DNA of 64,000 nucleotides from Rhynchopus sp. YZ270_cl-10 (lineage: Eukaryota; Euglenozoa; Diplonemea; Diplonemida; Diplonemidae). Positions 31,050 through 41,677 of the stretch are shown here, one piece after another. Numbering within the stretch: the first letter of the stretch is position 1; each line of letters starts with the position of its first letter. Where the stretch lies: assembly GCA_964035575.1 (NCBI GenBank), contig OZ037913.1, forward strand, positions 1,116,001 to 1,180,000, read 5' to 3'. The position numbers and the translations under genes were made by a program. Under the pieces are notes generated by a model. The model did no database searches, had not been told where the DNA came from, and saw only the letters and a program-made list of their open reading frames with translations.

Positions 31050-32069
31050 CAGGGTTTCCGCGTTCTTCCGGTGTTTTCGAAGGGGGCGGACGAGTTTTTT
31101 TCCCCCCCCAAAAAATTATTTTTACTAGTGCTTAACACAATACAGGTCGAGCCCGGCGCGCTTCGCGCGCCGGGTCGGGGGCCTCCGGCGGAGTTGTCTC
31201 GCCTCACGGTCTTTCGTGAGACACAACAGGTGAGAAACTCACGTTACGAGATACTCGAAAACAAAGCGTGGCGGGTGGTGGTTGAATGAGTAATGGGTGG
31301 CGCAGGGTAATTCTGCAGGCAAAACAGGCGTTTTGGCCAAAACGCCGGTTTTTCAGGCAGGTAACCGGGTTTGCGGCTTGGGAAACGTACCAGCGAGCTG
31401 TGAGAACCATGCGTGGGGCACACACGGCACGAGCTGCGTTTGGTAACCACACGATACGGTTAACGCGTGTATCGCATATACATAGCGTTGTGTGTATCGT
31501 ATACGAAGACCGTTGTGTGTAACGCATGTGAAGACCGTTGCGTTATCACAACCACACGAGCCAGCGAAGTGTCTCAGCGGCGCAGGTGTTGCGTACACGC
31601 GATGGCGTTAAACCCGTAGCATGCTTTAGGTGCACACGAACGGTATCGCTTATGCATAGCGTTGTGTGTATCGTATACGTAGAGCGTTACCTGCAAACCA
31701 TACACAGACCGGTTGACACACACCAGCCAGCGAAGTGTTTTCAAGACCGTCAACTCAAATTCTGTTTGGTGATTTCAGTAGGGAGTGGGGTAGGTGGGGG
31801 ACAGGGGATGCCAGGGGAATGATAGAGGGGGATACCATAAGTGCGGCCGCAGATCTGCGCGACGCCAAAGAGGGGAGGCCTTTATTTTTCTATACGGGGT
31901 GGGGTGCGTCCCCTGCGGGGCCGCACCCCACCTCGTCCACTTTACAATGTACCCGGGCCCTCTCCCCACCCATTTTTCCCACTCCCCGGACGAACTTCGT
32001 CCGGCAGTTTTTTTTTCTTTTTTTTCTACCGGACGAACTTCGTCCGATTTTTGGGTCGCGGAAACACTG
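31050..32069. mobile_element. Non-autonomous hAT element, 1.02 kb
   Basis: The ends are CAGGGTTTCCGCG and CGCGGAAACACTG, flanked by a perfect 8-bp duplication GAAAAAAT (31042-31049 and 32070-32077). An 8-bp duplication with CA-starting ends is the hAT signature. No transposase is inside. The interior has a GC-rich perfect hairpin at about 31153 (CCCGGCGCGC, TTC, GCGCGCCGGG). About 45 bases around GCGTTGTGTGTATCGTATAC occur twice, roughly 180 bases apart. Two GGACGAACTTCGTCC palindromes lie near the right end. It lies just 28 bases after the stop codon of the membrane protein gene. Confidence 0.85.
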
Positions 32070-32436
32070 GAAAAAATGCTTGGGAATAGTGTAGTTGCCA
32101 CAAAACTCCACTCTTTTTTTTTATACCCGCAGAGTGTCAAAGTTGCCTTCTCAGAAGGCGTGTTGAGCATTTCTTTTTAGGTTTTTTTTGGAGGGGGGTT
32201 TCGGGTTGCTGTAGTGGATTTTCTGGCAAAGTATGTCAGAATTCTCAATACATTATATTGAGAGAAGAGGTGGGGGGGAAAGGTGGGTAAGGGTTCTCTT
32301 ATTTAGTGCGTTTAATTACCGTGTTTTGGAAAAAAAAAATATGTGGGTGGCAAACAAGGAAAGAGTTCGTTGCTCACACAAAAGAATCTTCTTCTTGAAG
32401 AACCAGGGCGATATTTGAGTTTTGCCCCGCCTCTGT

Positions 32437-32495
32437 TAAGGTGGCTAAGACACAGAGAGGGTTAGGTTCGTCTTAATAGCCTTTTCTCTGTTTTG
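32437..32495 (+). repeat. Hairpin repeat, degenerate CTAA/TTAG form
   Basis: AAGGTGGCTAAGACACAGAG then AGGGTTAGGTTCGTCTTAAT and a CTTTTCTCT tail. CTAA and TTAG still pair. Confidence 0.6.
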
Positions 32496-32811
32496 ACACA
32501 ACAAAAAAGCTACGCAAGATCGCAGGACTTTGCACTACAAAAAAGGCTGAAAAAAAAAAACATAAAAACCCAAAAATGTGATGCAAAGATAAAGCTTGAT
32601 CTGTTTGTAGACTTCTTGGGGATGGCCTCTGAGGGTTGTTGTGTAAAAGGAGGCTGTGGTAATTCCTTGTGTAACATCTTACCTGCGCTGTGTGTTTGAA
32701 ACACACCATTAGGTGAGATCCGTTGTACAGAATATTGTTTATGTGATGTGGTGAACCTTGAAAGTGTTTCAGCATAACTCTCAATCTGTTTCTGTTAATT
32801 TTATTTTCTCT

Positions 32812-32880
32812 GGTGGTGCTTTCGGAAGTCGGTCAACGTGTCACGACCTGTCAATATCGACCCCTCCCGAGCACCATCTG
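32812..32880 (+). repeat. Interspersed repeat, CGGTCAACAACCTG family, short copy
   Basis: GGTGCTTTCGGAAGTCGGTC, AACGTGTCACGACCTGTC, then AATATCGACCCCTCCCGAGC. It is shorter than the other two copies. Confidence 0.65.
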
Positions 32881-32917
32881 GGGGTTCTCTAACCCCACTA
32901 AGAACAACTTCTTTTTT

Positions 32918-32950
32918 TAAGATGTGTGTATACACATTCGTCAAGTTTTT
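32918..32950 (+). repeat. Hairpin repeat, TGTGT/ACACA stem variant
   Basis: GATGTGTGTATACACATTCG then TCAAG and a T-rich tail. The stem is self-complementary with almost no loop. Confidence 0.45.
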
Positions 32951-33994
32951 TTGTTGATTTTTTTTTTCTTTTTTTTTGAGTACAAATCACTCACCTCTAG
33001 AGACAGTACGCAACGTGGTTTGCAGCCATCTCTACGAAACGTTGCTCTTTTCCCCCTTCTTGACGCTACGAAAGGTTTGTGTCATGTCATTTTTTTTTCA
33101 GGGTATATCGCCTCCGCCTTCTTCTCCCTCCCAGAGCTTCCCCGATGCTGTCATGCATGTCTGGATGTCTGGGCAATGCCAAGACAACTCACCCAAATTG
33201 CGTCAACATCTGCAAAAAAAAGCAAAAAAAAACGTGGAGCTCACACAAAAAAGCGAGGTATCAGTTTTTTCAAAGAAAAAGTATGTAGCACAAAAAGGTT
33301 TCCGCACAACATTGTACAGATGTTTATACCAATGCTATTATAGGTGCAAAGTGGTTGTCACGATCCATGATACAACAGAGCGTCAGTCTATGGCATTTGG
33401 GTGCAGAACCTCTACCTCTATTGTAGGCGATTTGTCAGCACAAAACAACTAACCTTGTGGCACTGTGTACAGAACAGGGGTGGGCCGAACTCTTGGGGTC
33501 TGCAAAAAAAAAACACTCTTAAAGTACTCTATGGAATATGAGATTATTGTGTTGTGCTGCTTACTCTTTCGGCTGTGTCTTGCCGGTCGTCAGAACTTTC
33601 ACAACTCCAAGAGCCGTGATCTGTGGTGGTGTTTGCTTGTACGGCCTTCACAAGGTTCTCCCCCCAGGTCAGGAAAATTAGGGAGGCCGGCTTCAATACC
33701 CTCCATGGACTCCTCTCTGGTGTGAAGTGAGTTTCGGGCGAACCCCAAAACTACTTCTTTTGAATGTTCTGCAAACCAAAGTTGGTACATAATGTAGTCA
33801 TTTTTTTTTCCTTTTTTTTTCTTTTTTTCTAATCAACTTCACTTCTTTTTTGCATTAGTGACGGTCGATATTACGAAAACTTAACGAACCCTCCCCCACT
33901 TTTCTTCCACCACCCCCTTTCCCCATATTCACACCACCCCTATAGCTATACCCAAAGCAACCCCCCTCCCCCCTCCCCCTCCTCCCCCCCACCA

Positions 33995-35179
33995 ATGTCC
34001 CTCACCACCCGCATCTTCGTGGAGCACGCTCCACACACTATACAAACCGTGAGCACACAAGGTGTGCTCTCTGGCCTGACGTTTAGTGTAAAGGACTTGT
34101 TTGATGTGAGAGGTCTGCGCCGTGGGTGCGGCTCGCGGGCGTGGCTTGCGGCTTTCCCTGAGGCAGCAGAAGAGGATGCGGAGGCTGTGGCGCTGATACG
34201 GTCTGCTGGAGCTGCGTTTGTGGGCAAGACACAACAGGACGAAATGGCATGGAGCCTGACAGGGATGAACAGCCACTACGGCACGCCACCGAACCCTGCA
34301 CGCCCAGACTGCATTCCGGGTGGCTCCTCCAGCGGCGCGGCCTCCTCCGTTGCAGCCAACCTCTGCGACTTTGCGCTCGGAAGCGACACAGCAGGGAGCA
34401 TCCGCATCCCTGCCAGCCACTGCGGTCTCTACGGCATGCGTCCCACACACAGCAGAGTACCCACCGCAGGGGCGACACCTCTGGCACCTTCCTTCGACTC
34501 TGTAGGCACACTCGCAAGGACGCTGCCAATTCTCACCAAATCGATGTCCGTTCTTCTCCATGACTATCAAACAACGAACACAGCAGCAACACCCCCAAGA
34601 TGGTTGGTCTCCTCCACGCTGTTAGATTTGGCAGAAGCGAAGGAGAGGTTCGCAGAGGTGGCAACGGGGCTGGGTGCGGCTGAGGTAGAGGTGGGCGATT
34701 TGGAGCAGGGGGTGAAGGACTTCAGCACGATACAGATGTTTGAGGTGTGGAAAGCGCATGGTGCATGGGTAAAGGGTGGCGTGGCGTTCGACTCTGAAGG
34801 TGTGGCACAGCGCTTTGCAAAGGCAAAGGAGGTGCCCGCAACCGACGCTGCAGAGGCCCGACAGCGTGTCGATGCATTGTACAATGACTTTGAAGCGCTC
34901 CTCGGCTCCGACGGTGTGCTCATCCTCCCAGCCGCGCCCACCGCAGCCCCACCCTGCAACCAAGTGGCTGACGACGCCTGGCGCACCCGAGTCCTCCGTC
35001 TCACAATCCTCGCAAGTCTCACAGGATGTCCCCAGCTCGTCGTGCCCTTCATCGCACCCCCCAACGGGCCCGTAGGGATTAGTCTGATAGGCCCAAGAGG
35101 CTCGGATGAACGTCTTCTTCATCTCGCAGGGACCGAAGAATTTCGTGCATTAATCGAAAAGAGTGTGGGTAGTGTGTGA
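33995..35179 (+). CDS. Amidase-signature hydrolase, AMI1-like
   Basis: 394 aa, intronless, ATG in the context CACCAATG. It carries the full amidase signature: catalytic Lys33 in SVKDLFD, the Gly/Ser-rich PGGSSSGAASS stretch with the middle Ser at about 111, and the nucleophilic Ser at about 135 in GSDTAGSIRIPAS. The 24-residue spacing between the two serines is that of plant indole-3-acetamide amidohydrolase AMI1. GKTQQDEMAWSLTGMNSHYG and CGLYGMRPTH also fit AMI1 and Toc64-type amidases. The enzyme would hydrolyse a small-molecule amide to acid and ammonia. The substrate cannot be told from sequence. The intronless state and bacterial-like family make old lateral transfer possible. Confidence 0.9.
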   Translation: MSLTTRIFVEHAPHTIQTVSTQGVLSGLTFSVKDLFDVRGLRRGCGSRAWLAAFPEAAEEDAEAVALIRSAGAAFVGKTQQDEMAWSLTGMNSHYGTPPNPARPDCIPGGSSSGAASSVAANLCDFALGSDTAGSIRIPASHCGLYGMRPTHSRVPTAGATPLAPSFDSVGTLARTLPILTKSMSVLLHDYQTTNTAATPPRWLVSSTLLDLAEAKERFAEVATGLGAAEVEVGDLEQGVKDFSTIQMFEVWKAHGAWVKGGVAFDSEGVAQRFAKAKEVPATDAAEARQRVDALYNDFEALLGSDGVLILPAAPTAAPPCNQVADDAWRTRVLRLTILASLTGCPQLVVPFIAPPNGPVGISLIGPRGSDERLLHLAGTEEFRALIEKSVGSV

Positions 35180-35792
35180 ATGTGGTAAGAGGGAGAGAGC
35201 GAGAGAGGGGCGTGTGTGGTTTTTGTGGGGTTTTTTTTGGGTTTGCGGGGTTTTCTCGCGATTTTGTGATGGTGGAGGGTTTTTTGTAATATTTAATGCT
35301 CCCTCACGACACACTTCGCAGAAAAAGGCTTTTTTTTGTTGAGCTTGTTTTGCGTCTTCCGCAGTTTACAAACTCTTTTCCCCGATATCACTTTTATGAT
35401 AAAGTTTCCATGGATAGACATGAAAATGGGCAGCACACAGGTGGTTCCGTGCTGTTTTTTCCACCGACATGTGGGGCGTGTCTCCCGAACAACATAAAAG
35501 CAAATGAATAAAGATGTTGGAAGCAAAAAGGAAGACGAAAACAATGTGGGCCAAAAATTGCCGTGTAGTCAGCGTCACGCCTACCTCGGTAGGTTACAGT
35601 GAAAGAACAAAAAAAAAGAGAGAAAAAAAAATGGCAGTGCACTTCCCTAGCAGGAGCGAATTGGTCTGCGACACTCGTCGACTGGCGCAACATTACGCAG
35701 CTACTGGACAGACAACATTTTTTTAGTGTTTTCTCTGTGTAGCTGGTCGTTTTACACACCCTTTCTTCTAGAAAGAGCTCGTTACCATATCT
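35180..35792. other. Spacer between amidase and hAT element
   Basis: No gene is supported. AT-rich with several overlapping short frames on both strands but none with host-like codon use. It ends in the C-rich motif CCCCACCC used as hAT target. Confidence 0.5.
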
Positions 35793-35921
35793 CCCCACCC
35801 CAGTGTTCCTAGCCCTAGTTTTAAACTAAACGTTTTAAACGTTTTAAACTCTAAACGTTTTAAACTGTTTTAAACGTTTTAAACTCGAATAAAAAACGGT
35901 GGTGAATTTTGGCTTTTCAGG

Positions 35922-35925
<4 letters not shown>

Positions 35926-35954
<29 letters not shown>
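35926..35954. repeat. 29-base T run
   Basis: Uninterrupted T run just inside the left end of the hAT element, bordering the minus-strand RNase H relic. It could be the poly-A tail of that minus-strand retroelement copy. Confidence 0.6.
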
Positions 35955-35957
<3 letters not shown>

Positions 35958-35979
35958 GGCAAAAAAAAAATGTCTTTGC

Positions 35980-36660
35980 GAAAAAATGTGGTATTTTCCT
36001 CTTTGCTGAACTTTTCAGTGGCAGCAGGCACGGTGTAATTAGACACCGCATGGTGTCTAATTACAAGGTGCCACCAGCTCTGCCTGATAGGCCGAGCAGA
36101 GTGTCGTGTTGCACTGGATGCTTGGCGTGCCCCCTTTGGTATAGTGGAGCCGTCGTTGTGATAGAAGATGGCCCCCACTCCTCCGTGGGGGTGCGCTGGT
36201 CTGGTGGTCAGTGAAGCACGTGGTGTTCTGTTTACCGTGTGCAAGGATCCGTCTGTGTAGACGCGTCCCGTGTGGGGTGGCAGAGCCGCAAGAGCCAGTT
36301 CCGTCCTTTGCCGGTTCTCTTCGCTGCTTGCAGAGGCACTCTTGCTGACACCCGGTATTTCTGGTGTGATCAGCACGTCATTCAGCGTACGATCCGATCC
36401 CACTCCCACGGTGACACGGGGTCGTGGTCCAGTAAGGGTGCGCGTATGCTGTGGCGATAGGCTCCCGTCTCCTCCACAGTCTCTATCGCGCCGGCAAGCC
36501 AGCTGACGCCTACAGGTAGCTTGGTCGATGTCGCAGCAGCTCTACCAGGGGAGTCCTCCACCCGCATGAACTTCTCCAGGTCGTCCGCCGCTGCTGTTGT
36601 GAACAGAGAAGACACAGTGGTGTCCCATGGTGTCCCCATCACACACTAGCCCACTCAACC
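35980..36660 (-). pseudogene. Retroelement RNase H relic
   Basis: The minus strand shows an RNase H core, RVYTDGSL, then a GGVGAIFYHNDGS strand, preceded by a stretch resembling the region before RNase H in LINEs. A poly-T run at 35926-35954 on the + strand would be its poly-A tail, favouring a non-LTR origin. The copy is broken and truncated. It is oriented opposite to the large LINE and is probably from a different family, since that LINE lacks this domain. Confidence 0.6.
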
Positions 36661-37974
36661 TATCTTTTTCTCATGCAGGTGCGTGCAGATCTCCTCCGCA
36701 TTGTGCAAGTCCTCCTCCAAAACTTTTGTGCTTACAGGGCGGCAGTGATGCAAGGTGGGTTTTTTCGATGGGTTTTTATGCGGGTTTTTATGGGTTTTTT
36801 TGGGTTTTTTCGGGTTTTTTCAAAACCAGTTTTCTCGGGTTTTTATGGGTTTTTTGACTTTCTGGTTTTTGGTAGGGTATTCGTGAATTTTTAACACTGG
36901 CGGTATGCTTCCCAGCACACACAAGTGCATGGAAAAAATGCCTTGGTAAACATGTAATGTGTGGTGGTCAAAAGTGTAAAATTCCTTCGCCAATTGGTTT
37001 TTTAGGTGTTTGTTATACCTGGAGAATATGGTCAGATCACTCATCATACCACCTGTAGTATGGTCACACACAGGTACCAGACCCCGAAAACACCACTTTT
37101 TCAGGCCATTTTTGACCTGAAAAACCACTTCATACAGGCACCAGCCAGTTTTACTGTATTAATGTGGGCAGTGAAGCTGCCCAGCACGCACCCTCCATTT
37201 TCAGCCAAAAGAGTGTGTCTTTGGACACCCACGGTAAAGGACAACAATGTGTATAGGCACTATTCTGCCTCATTGCGGTACCAACCTGCATTTTTGGTGT
37301 TTTAGGCGGTCGCCCAAATTTACAACAAAAAAAACGAAAAAACCCACGAAATCTACACAAAAATCTACAATATCATAACCCAAAACGCAACAAAATGTAC
37401 GAAAATCAGGAAAACACACAAAATCTTCAAAAATTCACAACATTGCACCGCTTTTTGGTTTGCGTGACGAAAGGAGCACGCGCGGGTAACACTCATTGCT
37501 CACCGAGAAGATGGTGTCACCGGGGTTTTTTGGGATTTAAACGTGGGTTACGTGGTACTGCAGTGGAACCACCCATGGTTCTTACACCGGAATCGCGTTT
37601 CCCACCCCACATACCTGGGTATGGACTCAAAAAACCCACCAAAAGAGGTGAAACTCCAGGTGAAAACGCCTGTTGTAGCTGTAGGTGCACACGTAACAGA
37701 AGGTTTATACACGTAAACTCACGGCACTAAAATTGTTCAGAAACCGTATAGAACGTCTGACTTAGAAGTCAATTTTAGGTGGCTTAAACTCCACCAAAAA
37801 AAATGTCCGACCCCGCATTTTTGTGCGAGAGACGATGGCATCCCCACGAATCGTGGCCACCGTGGCCGTGGTGAGGTGAGGCAGCCGGTGCAGAAAACGA
37901 TCGCAGCCCCGACGACGAAATACTCGACAGGTGCAGCACCCCCTCGACAGGTGGAGCTGGCCCGCCTGGCGAAT

Positions 37975-40900
37975 ATGTCTCTGGAGCTCCAGATTCAACT
38001 AAAGAGACTGGCGAATGGGGGGATCACCGTGTTGGAGCACAAGACTTACTGCCTGTGGGCATCGACACTCCGGAAATGCAAGGAACTGCGTGTGCGTGAC
38101 CTGTCTGTGGACGACCTCCCCCTGGGCATAGCAGAGCAGCTGACGCTAGCAGCGGACCTCCACACTACCTCTGCGACACTGGCGAGTGACCTGGGCAGGG
38201 ACAATCGAGTCTACAGGGAAAGTCAACAGAAACTGAAGGCGGTGCACAACTTCGACGTGGACCGGAAGAAGCTCACGGCCTTCTGCAGGGGTACCCTGCC
38301 GGACGATCTGCTGGCTGTGGCTAGAAGAGATGGTACCCTGACGGCCAACGCACAAGAGATGGATGCCATCCTCCAGGAAGAGTGGAAATCTGTATTCCAG
38401 CTCTACCGCGAGTGCCCTGAACCGGAGTATGACGACTTTGATGCTGTGTTTGGGAAACATGTAGCGAAGCACAACATGGATTTGCTCCCTCTCACTGGGG
38501 AGGATCTGGACCGCGTTCTGCAGAGTAAGAAGAAGTCTGGCGCATGTGGTGTCGATGGGTGGCGCATGGGTGAGCTGAAACGCCTTCCTGTGGTCCTGCT
38601 GAATGCCTTTGCCACAACGTTCAACGAGATCGAAGAATCCGGCACGTGGCCTGAAGCGTTGCTAACTGCGATCGTGACTCTCACTCCAAAGGGAGAGGGT
38701 AAGGACCCGCTGGACCACCGCCCGATCACCGTGACGAGCAGTGTCTACAGACTCTGGGCGTCAGCACGAGTACGTAGCATCCAGAAGTGGCAAGAAACCT
38801 GGATTCACAAGGACCAACACGGCTTCCGCCCTCGCCACGGGGCTCACAACGTCCTGTTCGACATCTGCACGCAGCTGGAAGACGCACTGTCTGGCGGAGA
38901 ACCGCTGTACGGCCTGGCACTTGACTTTGCTAAATGCTTTGACCGTGTTCCCCAGAAGCTTACCCTTGAGCTCGCAGCACGACTAGGGCTACACCCCCGC
39001 ATTCTGCAGCCGCTCCGCACCATGTACGAGCAACTGCAACGTAGGTTCCAGCTTCCACTTGGCGTGGGTACCTCGTTCAGAGTGACGAACGGCATCCTCC
39101 AGGGATGCCCCATCAGCGTCGTCTTGATCAATGCGCTGGTCGCAGTGCTGCTGAAGGACCTGGACAGCTGCAAGAACACCTGCTCACGTGCGTACGCGGA
39201 CGACATCACCCTCCTGTCACGGAAGTCGATGAACAGCTTAGAGCCATGCCTGCGCATTGTGGAGAGGTTCTGTGCCATCACCGGCATGAAACTTAACGAC
39301 ATCAAAACCGTTGCATTTGGATCACGTGAGAGCTTCACCAGCACTCTTGTCTCGAACACAGGTCACAGATACAAAACATTGGTGAAGGTCAAGATCCTAG
39401 GGGTCTACCTCTACTGCTCGAAGCACTCTCGACGGTCCTCTCCGGAACGAGTCCGCAAGGCCGTTGCAGCCCTACAACGCCTACGATGTATGCCGCTGGC
39501 TTTCTACCACAAGTATAGAATTGTGTCAGAATGCATCCTCCCGGGTGCGCTGTATGAGGTCCCGTACGCCCTGCCCTCGCAGTCTAGCTTGAAGGAACTC
39601 TCCACCGCCGTCAACACCTGCCTCTGGGGCAGTGACTATGGGACGCGCGCAGGCCTCGCAATACGCACCGTTTTATTGAAGAGCCACCGCACTGACCCGG
39701 CTGCCATCATCTGCAACCGGTCCATGAACGTCGTGCTTGACCACATAGCATTTGACGCAACACTGAGAGAACGATGCCTGTCGATCTACAAGAGGTACAA
39801 CGCAGGAGGAGGCTGGGACTTCCGCCCCCACGGGCCGGTCGGCAACATGACCTCCACTAGCATACTGACAGGCGTGAGATGGTGTGACGACCTAACAACC
39901 GTTACGGAGCTCTCGAGTGCACCCGTGGAAGAAGAGAAGACACACGCCCTAGGTCTTCTCGCGCCAGGTGAACGACACCACGCCATTCGCGAAATCGTCC
40001 GACGACAGAAGTTCACAGATCTTGCCTTGGACAGACCGACTTACGACGGCGCTCAATACGGTGTCAACCTCGCCGACACCACGTACCTGCACGACCAACT
40101 GCAGTGGTCCCACCCCCTACTAGCTTACCGCCTCCGCCGTATCATCTGCGATGGGATACTCTACGCGCACCCTACGGTGCTGTGCCTATACGAGTCAACA
40201 AAGAGAGGTGGCATACACCTCGAAGCGAACCAGTGCCCCTTATGCCTCACACCAACCACCGGGCTGGCGAAGCACCTGCTGTGGACTTGCCCGCACACTG
40301 TGTCTGCTAACGTGAAGGAAGCGCACCGCCCTCTCCTCGACAGGATCGGCCCGAACACCCCGAGTTGCCTGGCTATGCATGGCATAGCTCCCACGAACAC
40401 GCCCAAGCACGTAGTAACCGACATGCAGAGATACCTGCTGGACGTCACCACCGCAGTAGATGATCACCTGTCCTCGCGGACGACCACAGCGCCTGCACGC
40501 CACCCATGGCGTATGGACTTTGAAGTGTTCGATGCGCCCCCATACCAGGAGGCCATCTACCGGCAGCTCGCCCCTTTCTTTGGGAAGGACGATGACCCGC
40601 GATGCAAGCAGAAGCGCCGCGAACTGAAAAATATGCTCCAATGGGCCTCCTCCCTGAAATGGAGTACTGCCAACCTGCCTGTGACATGCGTGGAACTTGC
40701 CATTGACTTGGAAATTTTCCACAGGATCTACGTTCTCCGGCCAACCTCTAACATTAGAGAACGGGCCGCCGCCTTGCGCACATTGCTCAACAAGCTTCAC
40801 CGCCTGTGCAAAGCCCTTGGGATTCAAAACCCATTTCCTGCATCTGCCATCTCCTCCTCACGGGGCCTCCGGTCCATTGGCGCACCCGGACTTATTGGCT

Positions 40901-41055
40901 ACGACCGTCGCCCAGTTTTTACGTACCCGCGCTACACCATGCACATGCTCGAACACGTCATCGTACGTGCCAAAATTACGAACTCCGGCTGGGGAAATGA
41001 TATCATCCCTGACAACAAACTTGTAGAAGCCAGCGCAGCTGATGCTGTGCGATAA
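37975..41055 (+). CDS. LINE reverse transcriptase polyprotein
   Basis: The first ATG is at 37975 (1026 codons); the frame is open from 37717, so the true start may be upstream or spliced. RT blocks in order: SGACGVDGWRMGELKRLP, then DHRPITVTSSVYRLWAS, QHGFRPRHGAHNVLFDI, YGLALDFAKCFDRVP, NGILQGCPISVVL, the catalytic AYADDITLLS and GMKLNDIKT. A CCHC-type finger follows (CPLC with a downstream H and C in LAKHLLWTCPH). I see no APE endonuclease in front and no RNase H behind. The style resembles RT proteins common in dinoflagellates and other protists. The frame is intact, so the copy may be young. GC content matches host genes. Confidence 0.88.
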   Translation: MSLELQIQLKRLANGGITVLEHKTYCLWASTLRKCKELRVRDLSVDDLPLGIAEQLTLAADLHTTSATLASDLGRDNRVYRESQQKLKAVHNFDVDRKKLTAFCRGTLPDDLLAVARRDGTLTANAQEMDAILQEEWKSVFQLYRECPEPEYDDFDAVFGKHVAKHNMDLLPLTGEDLDRVLQSKKKSGACGVDGWRMGELKRLPVVLLNAFATTFNEIEESGTWPEALLTAIVTLTPKGEGKDPLDHRPITVTSSVYRLWASARVRSIQKWQETWIHKDQHGFRPRHGAHNVLFDICTQLEDALSGGEPLYGLALDFAKCFDRVPQKLTLELAARLGLHPRILQPLRTMYEQLQRRFQLPLGVGTSFRVTNGILQGCPISVVLINALVAVLLKDLDSCKNTCSRAYADDITLLSRKSMNSLEPCLRIVERFCAITGMKLNDIKTVAFGSRESFTSTLVSNTGHRYKTLVKVKILGVYLYCSKHSRRSSPERVRKAVAALQRLRCMPLAFYHKYRIVSECILPGALYEVPYALPSQSSLKELSTAVNTCLWGSDYGTRAGLAIRTVLLKSHRTDPAAIICNRSMNVVLDHIAFDATLRERCLSIYKRYNAGGGWDFRPHGPVGNMTSTSILTGVRWCDDLTTVTELSSAPVEEEKTHALGLLAPGERHHAIREIVRRQKFTDLALDRPTYDGAQYGVNLADTTYLHDQLQWSHPLLAYRLRRIICDGILYAHPTVLCLYESTKRGGIHLEANQCPLCLTPTTGLAKHLLWTCPHTVSANVKEAHRPLLDRIGPNTPSCLAMHGIAPTNTPKHVVTDMQRYLLDVTTAVDDHLSSRTTTAPARHPWRMDFEVFDAPPYQEAIYRQLAPFFGKDDDPRCKQKRRELKNMLQWASSLKWSTANLPVTCVELAIDLEIFHRIYVLRPTSNIRERAAALRTLLNKLHRLCKALGIQNPFPASAISSSRGLRSIGAPGLIGYDRRPVFTYPRYTMHMLEHVIVRAKITNSGWGNDIIPDNKLVEASAADAVR

Positions 41056-41063
41056 CGAATATG

Positions 41064-41118
41064 ATAAGGTGACTAAGCACGAGAGGCTTAGGATCATCTT
41101 ATAAACTTTTCTTTTTTT
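41064..41118 (+). repeat. LINE 3' hairpin and pyrimidine tail
   Basis: Directly after the RT stop (in GCGATAACGAAT): AAGGTGACTAAGC, ACGAGAG, GCTTAGGATCATCTTATAAA, CTTTTCTTTTTTT. It is nearly identical to the free copies at 1821 and 26273. Confidence 0.85.
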
Positions 41119-41308
41119 TTTTCGGATCGCTCCGAAAATTCATATTTGCGATGTTTTGAGCAAAAAAAATCACACTCCACGCCCCAAAAGCAAAATATAG
41201 TGCGGTGGGTTTTTTTAAGGTTTTTTTGGGTTTTTTTGGGTTTTTATGGGTTTTTTTGGTTTTTTTGGGTTTTTTGGGTTTTTTTGTTTGGGACCCTGGA
41301 TTCCTGCA

Positions 41309-41677
41309 TCACTGCAGGGCGGGCATCCGCACCCTCGCGACAAGGGTGAACACCTTCTCGTCGTTGTGCGCCTTCCAGCCATCAACGTATACCGAGATGT
41401 GCAGGCTCTTTGCTAGGGCTGCTCTCACAGGAACCATGACCCTGTCATACTCAGCCTTAAGTACCCTGTTACCCATCTGGAACCCGCTGGGAATTTTTGA
41501 CACATCAAATGCTGGCACCAAGCGCTTGATCAGCCAGGTTTTAGCGCACTCATTAGGGTACCGTACAGGAAACAAGTTAGCAGGAGAAACCAAGAAAAAC
41601 CAGGCTAAATTGACCCCAGATGCACCAAAACTATGATTTTTGATACAGAAAAAAAAAATTCGAAAAATTCCCCCCAC
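41309..41677 (-). CDS. hAT transposase exon (partial)
   Basis: The minus-strand frame contains a clear hAT block: LVPAFDVSKIPSGFQMGNRV, then EYDRVMVPVRAALAKSLHIS and VYVDGWKAHNDEKVFTLVAR. The Asp of DGW is the first catalytic acid of the hAT RNase H-like fold. The N-terminal BED finger and the C-terminal dimerisation region are not visible. The frame stops shortly after the block, so further exons would have to lie across the LINE insertion. Likely inactive in this copy. The start shown is only the open frame limit. Confidence 0.75.
   Translation of the reverse strand: MGGIFRIFFFCIKNHSFGASGVNLAWFFLVSPANLFPVRYPNECAKTWLIKRLVPAFDVSKIPSGFQMGNRVLKAEYDRVMVPVRAALAKSLHISVYVDGWKAHNDEKVFTLVARVRMPALQ

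Larger units (their letters stand above)
32070..33994. other. Spacer between hAT element and amidase
   Basis: No gene is supported. A 158-codon frame at 32976-33452 crosses homopolymers and has no recognised similarity. The spacer contains two hairpin repeats and one CGGTCAACAACCTG-family repeat. The end is C-rich (CCCCCTCCCC type) just before the amidase start. Confidence 0.5.
37717..41118 (+). mobile_element. LINE-type retrotransposon with long open RT frame
   Basis: The open frame runs from 37717 to the stop at 41053-41055, and the element ends with a hairpin and CTTTTCTTTTT tail at about 41115. Its 5' boundary is not visible. It lies in the hAT element, in the opposite orientation to that transposase. 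The 3' hairpin (CTAAGC, ACGAGAG, GCTTAG) is the same as the scattered hairpin repeats. This makes the LINE, or a relative, the probable machinery that spread them. No target duplication was identified. Confidence 0.75.

Noticed and set aside
32976-33452. 158-codon + strand frame
   Set aside because: Crosses A and T runs, lacks host codon bias and has no recognisable domain.
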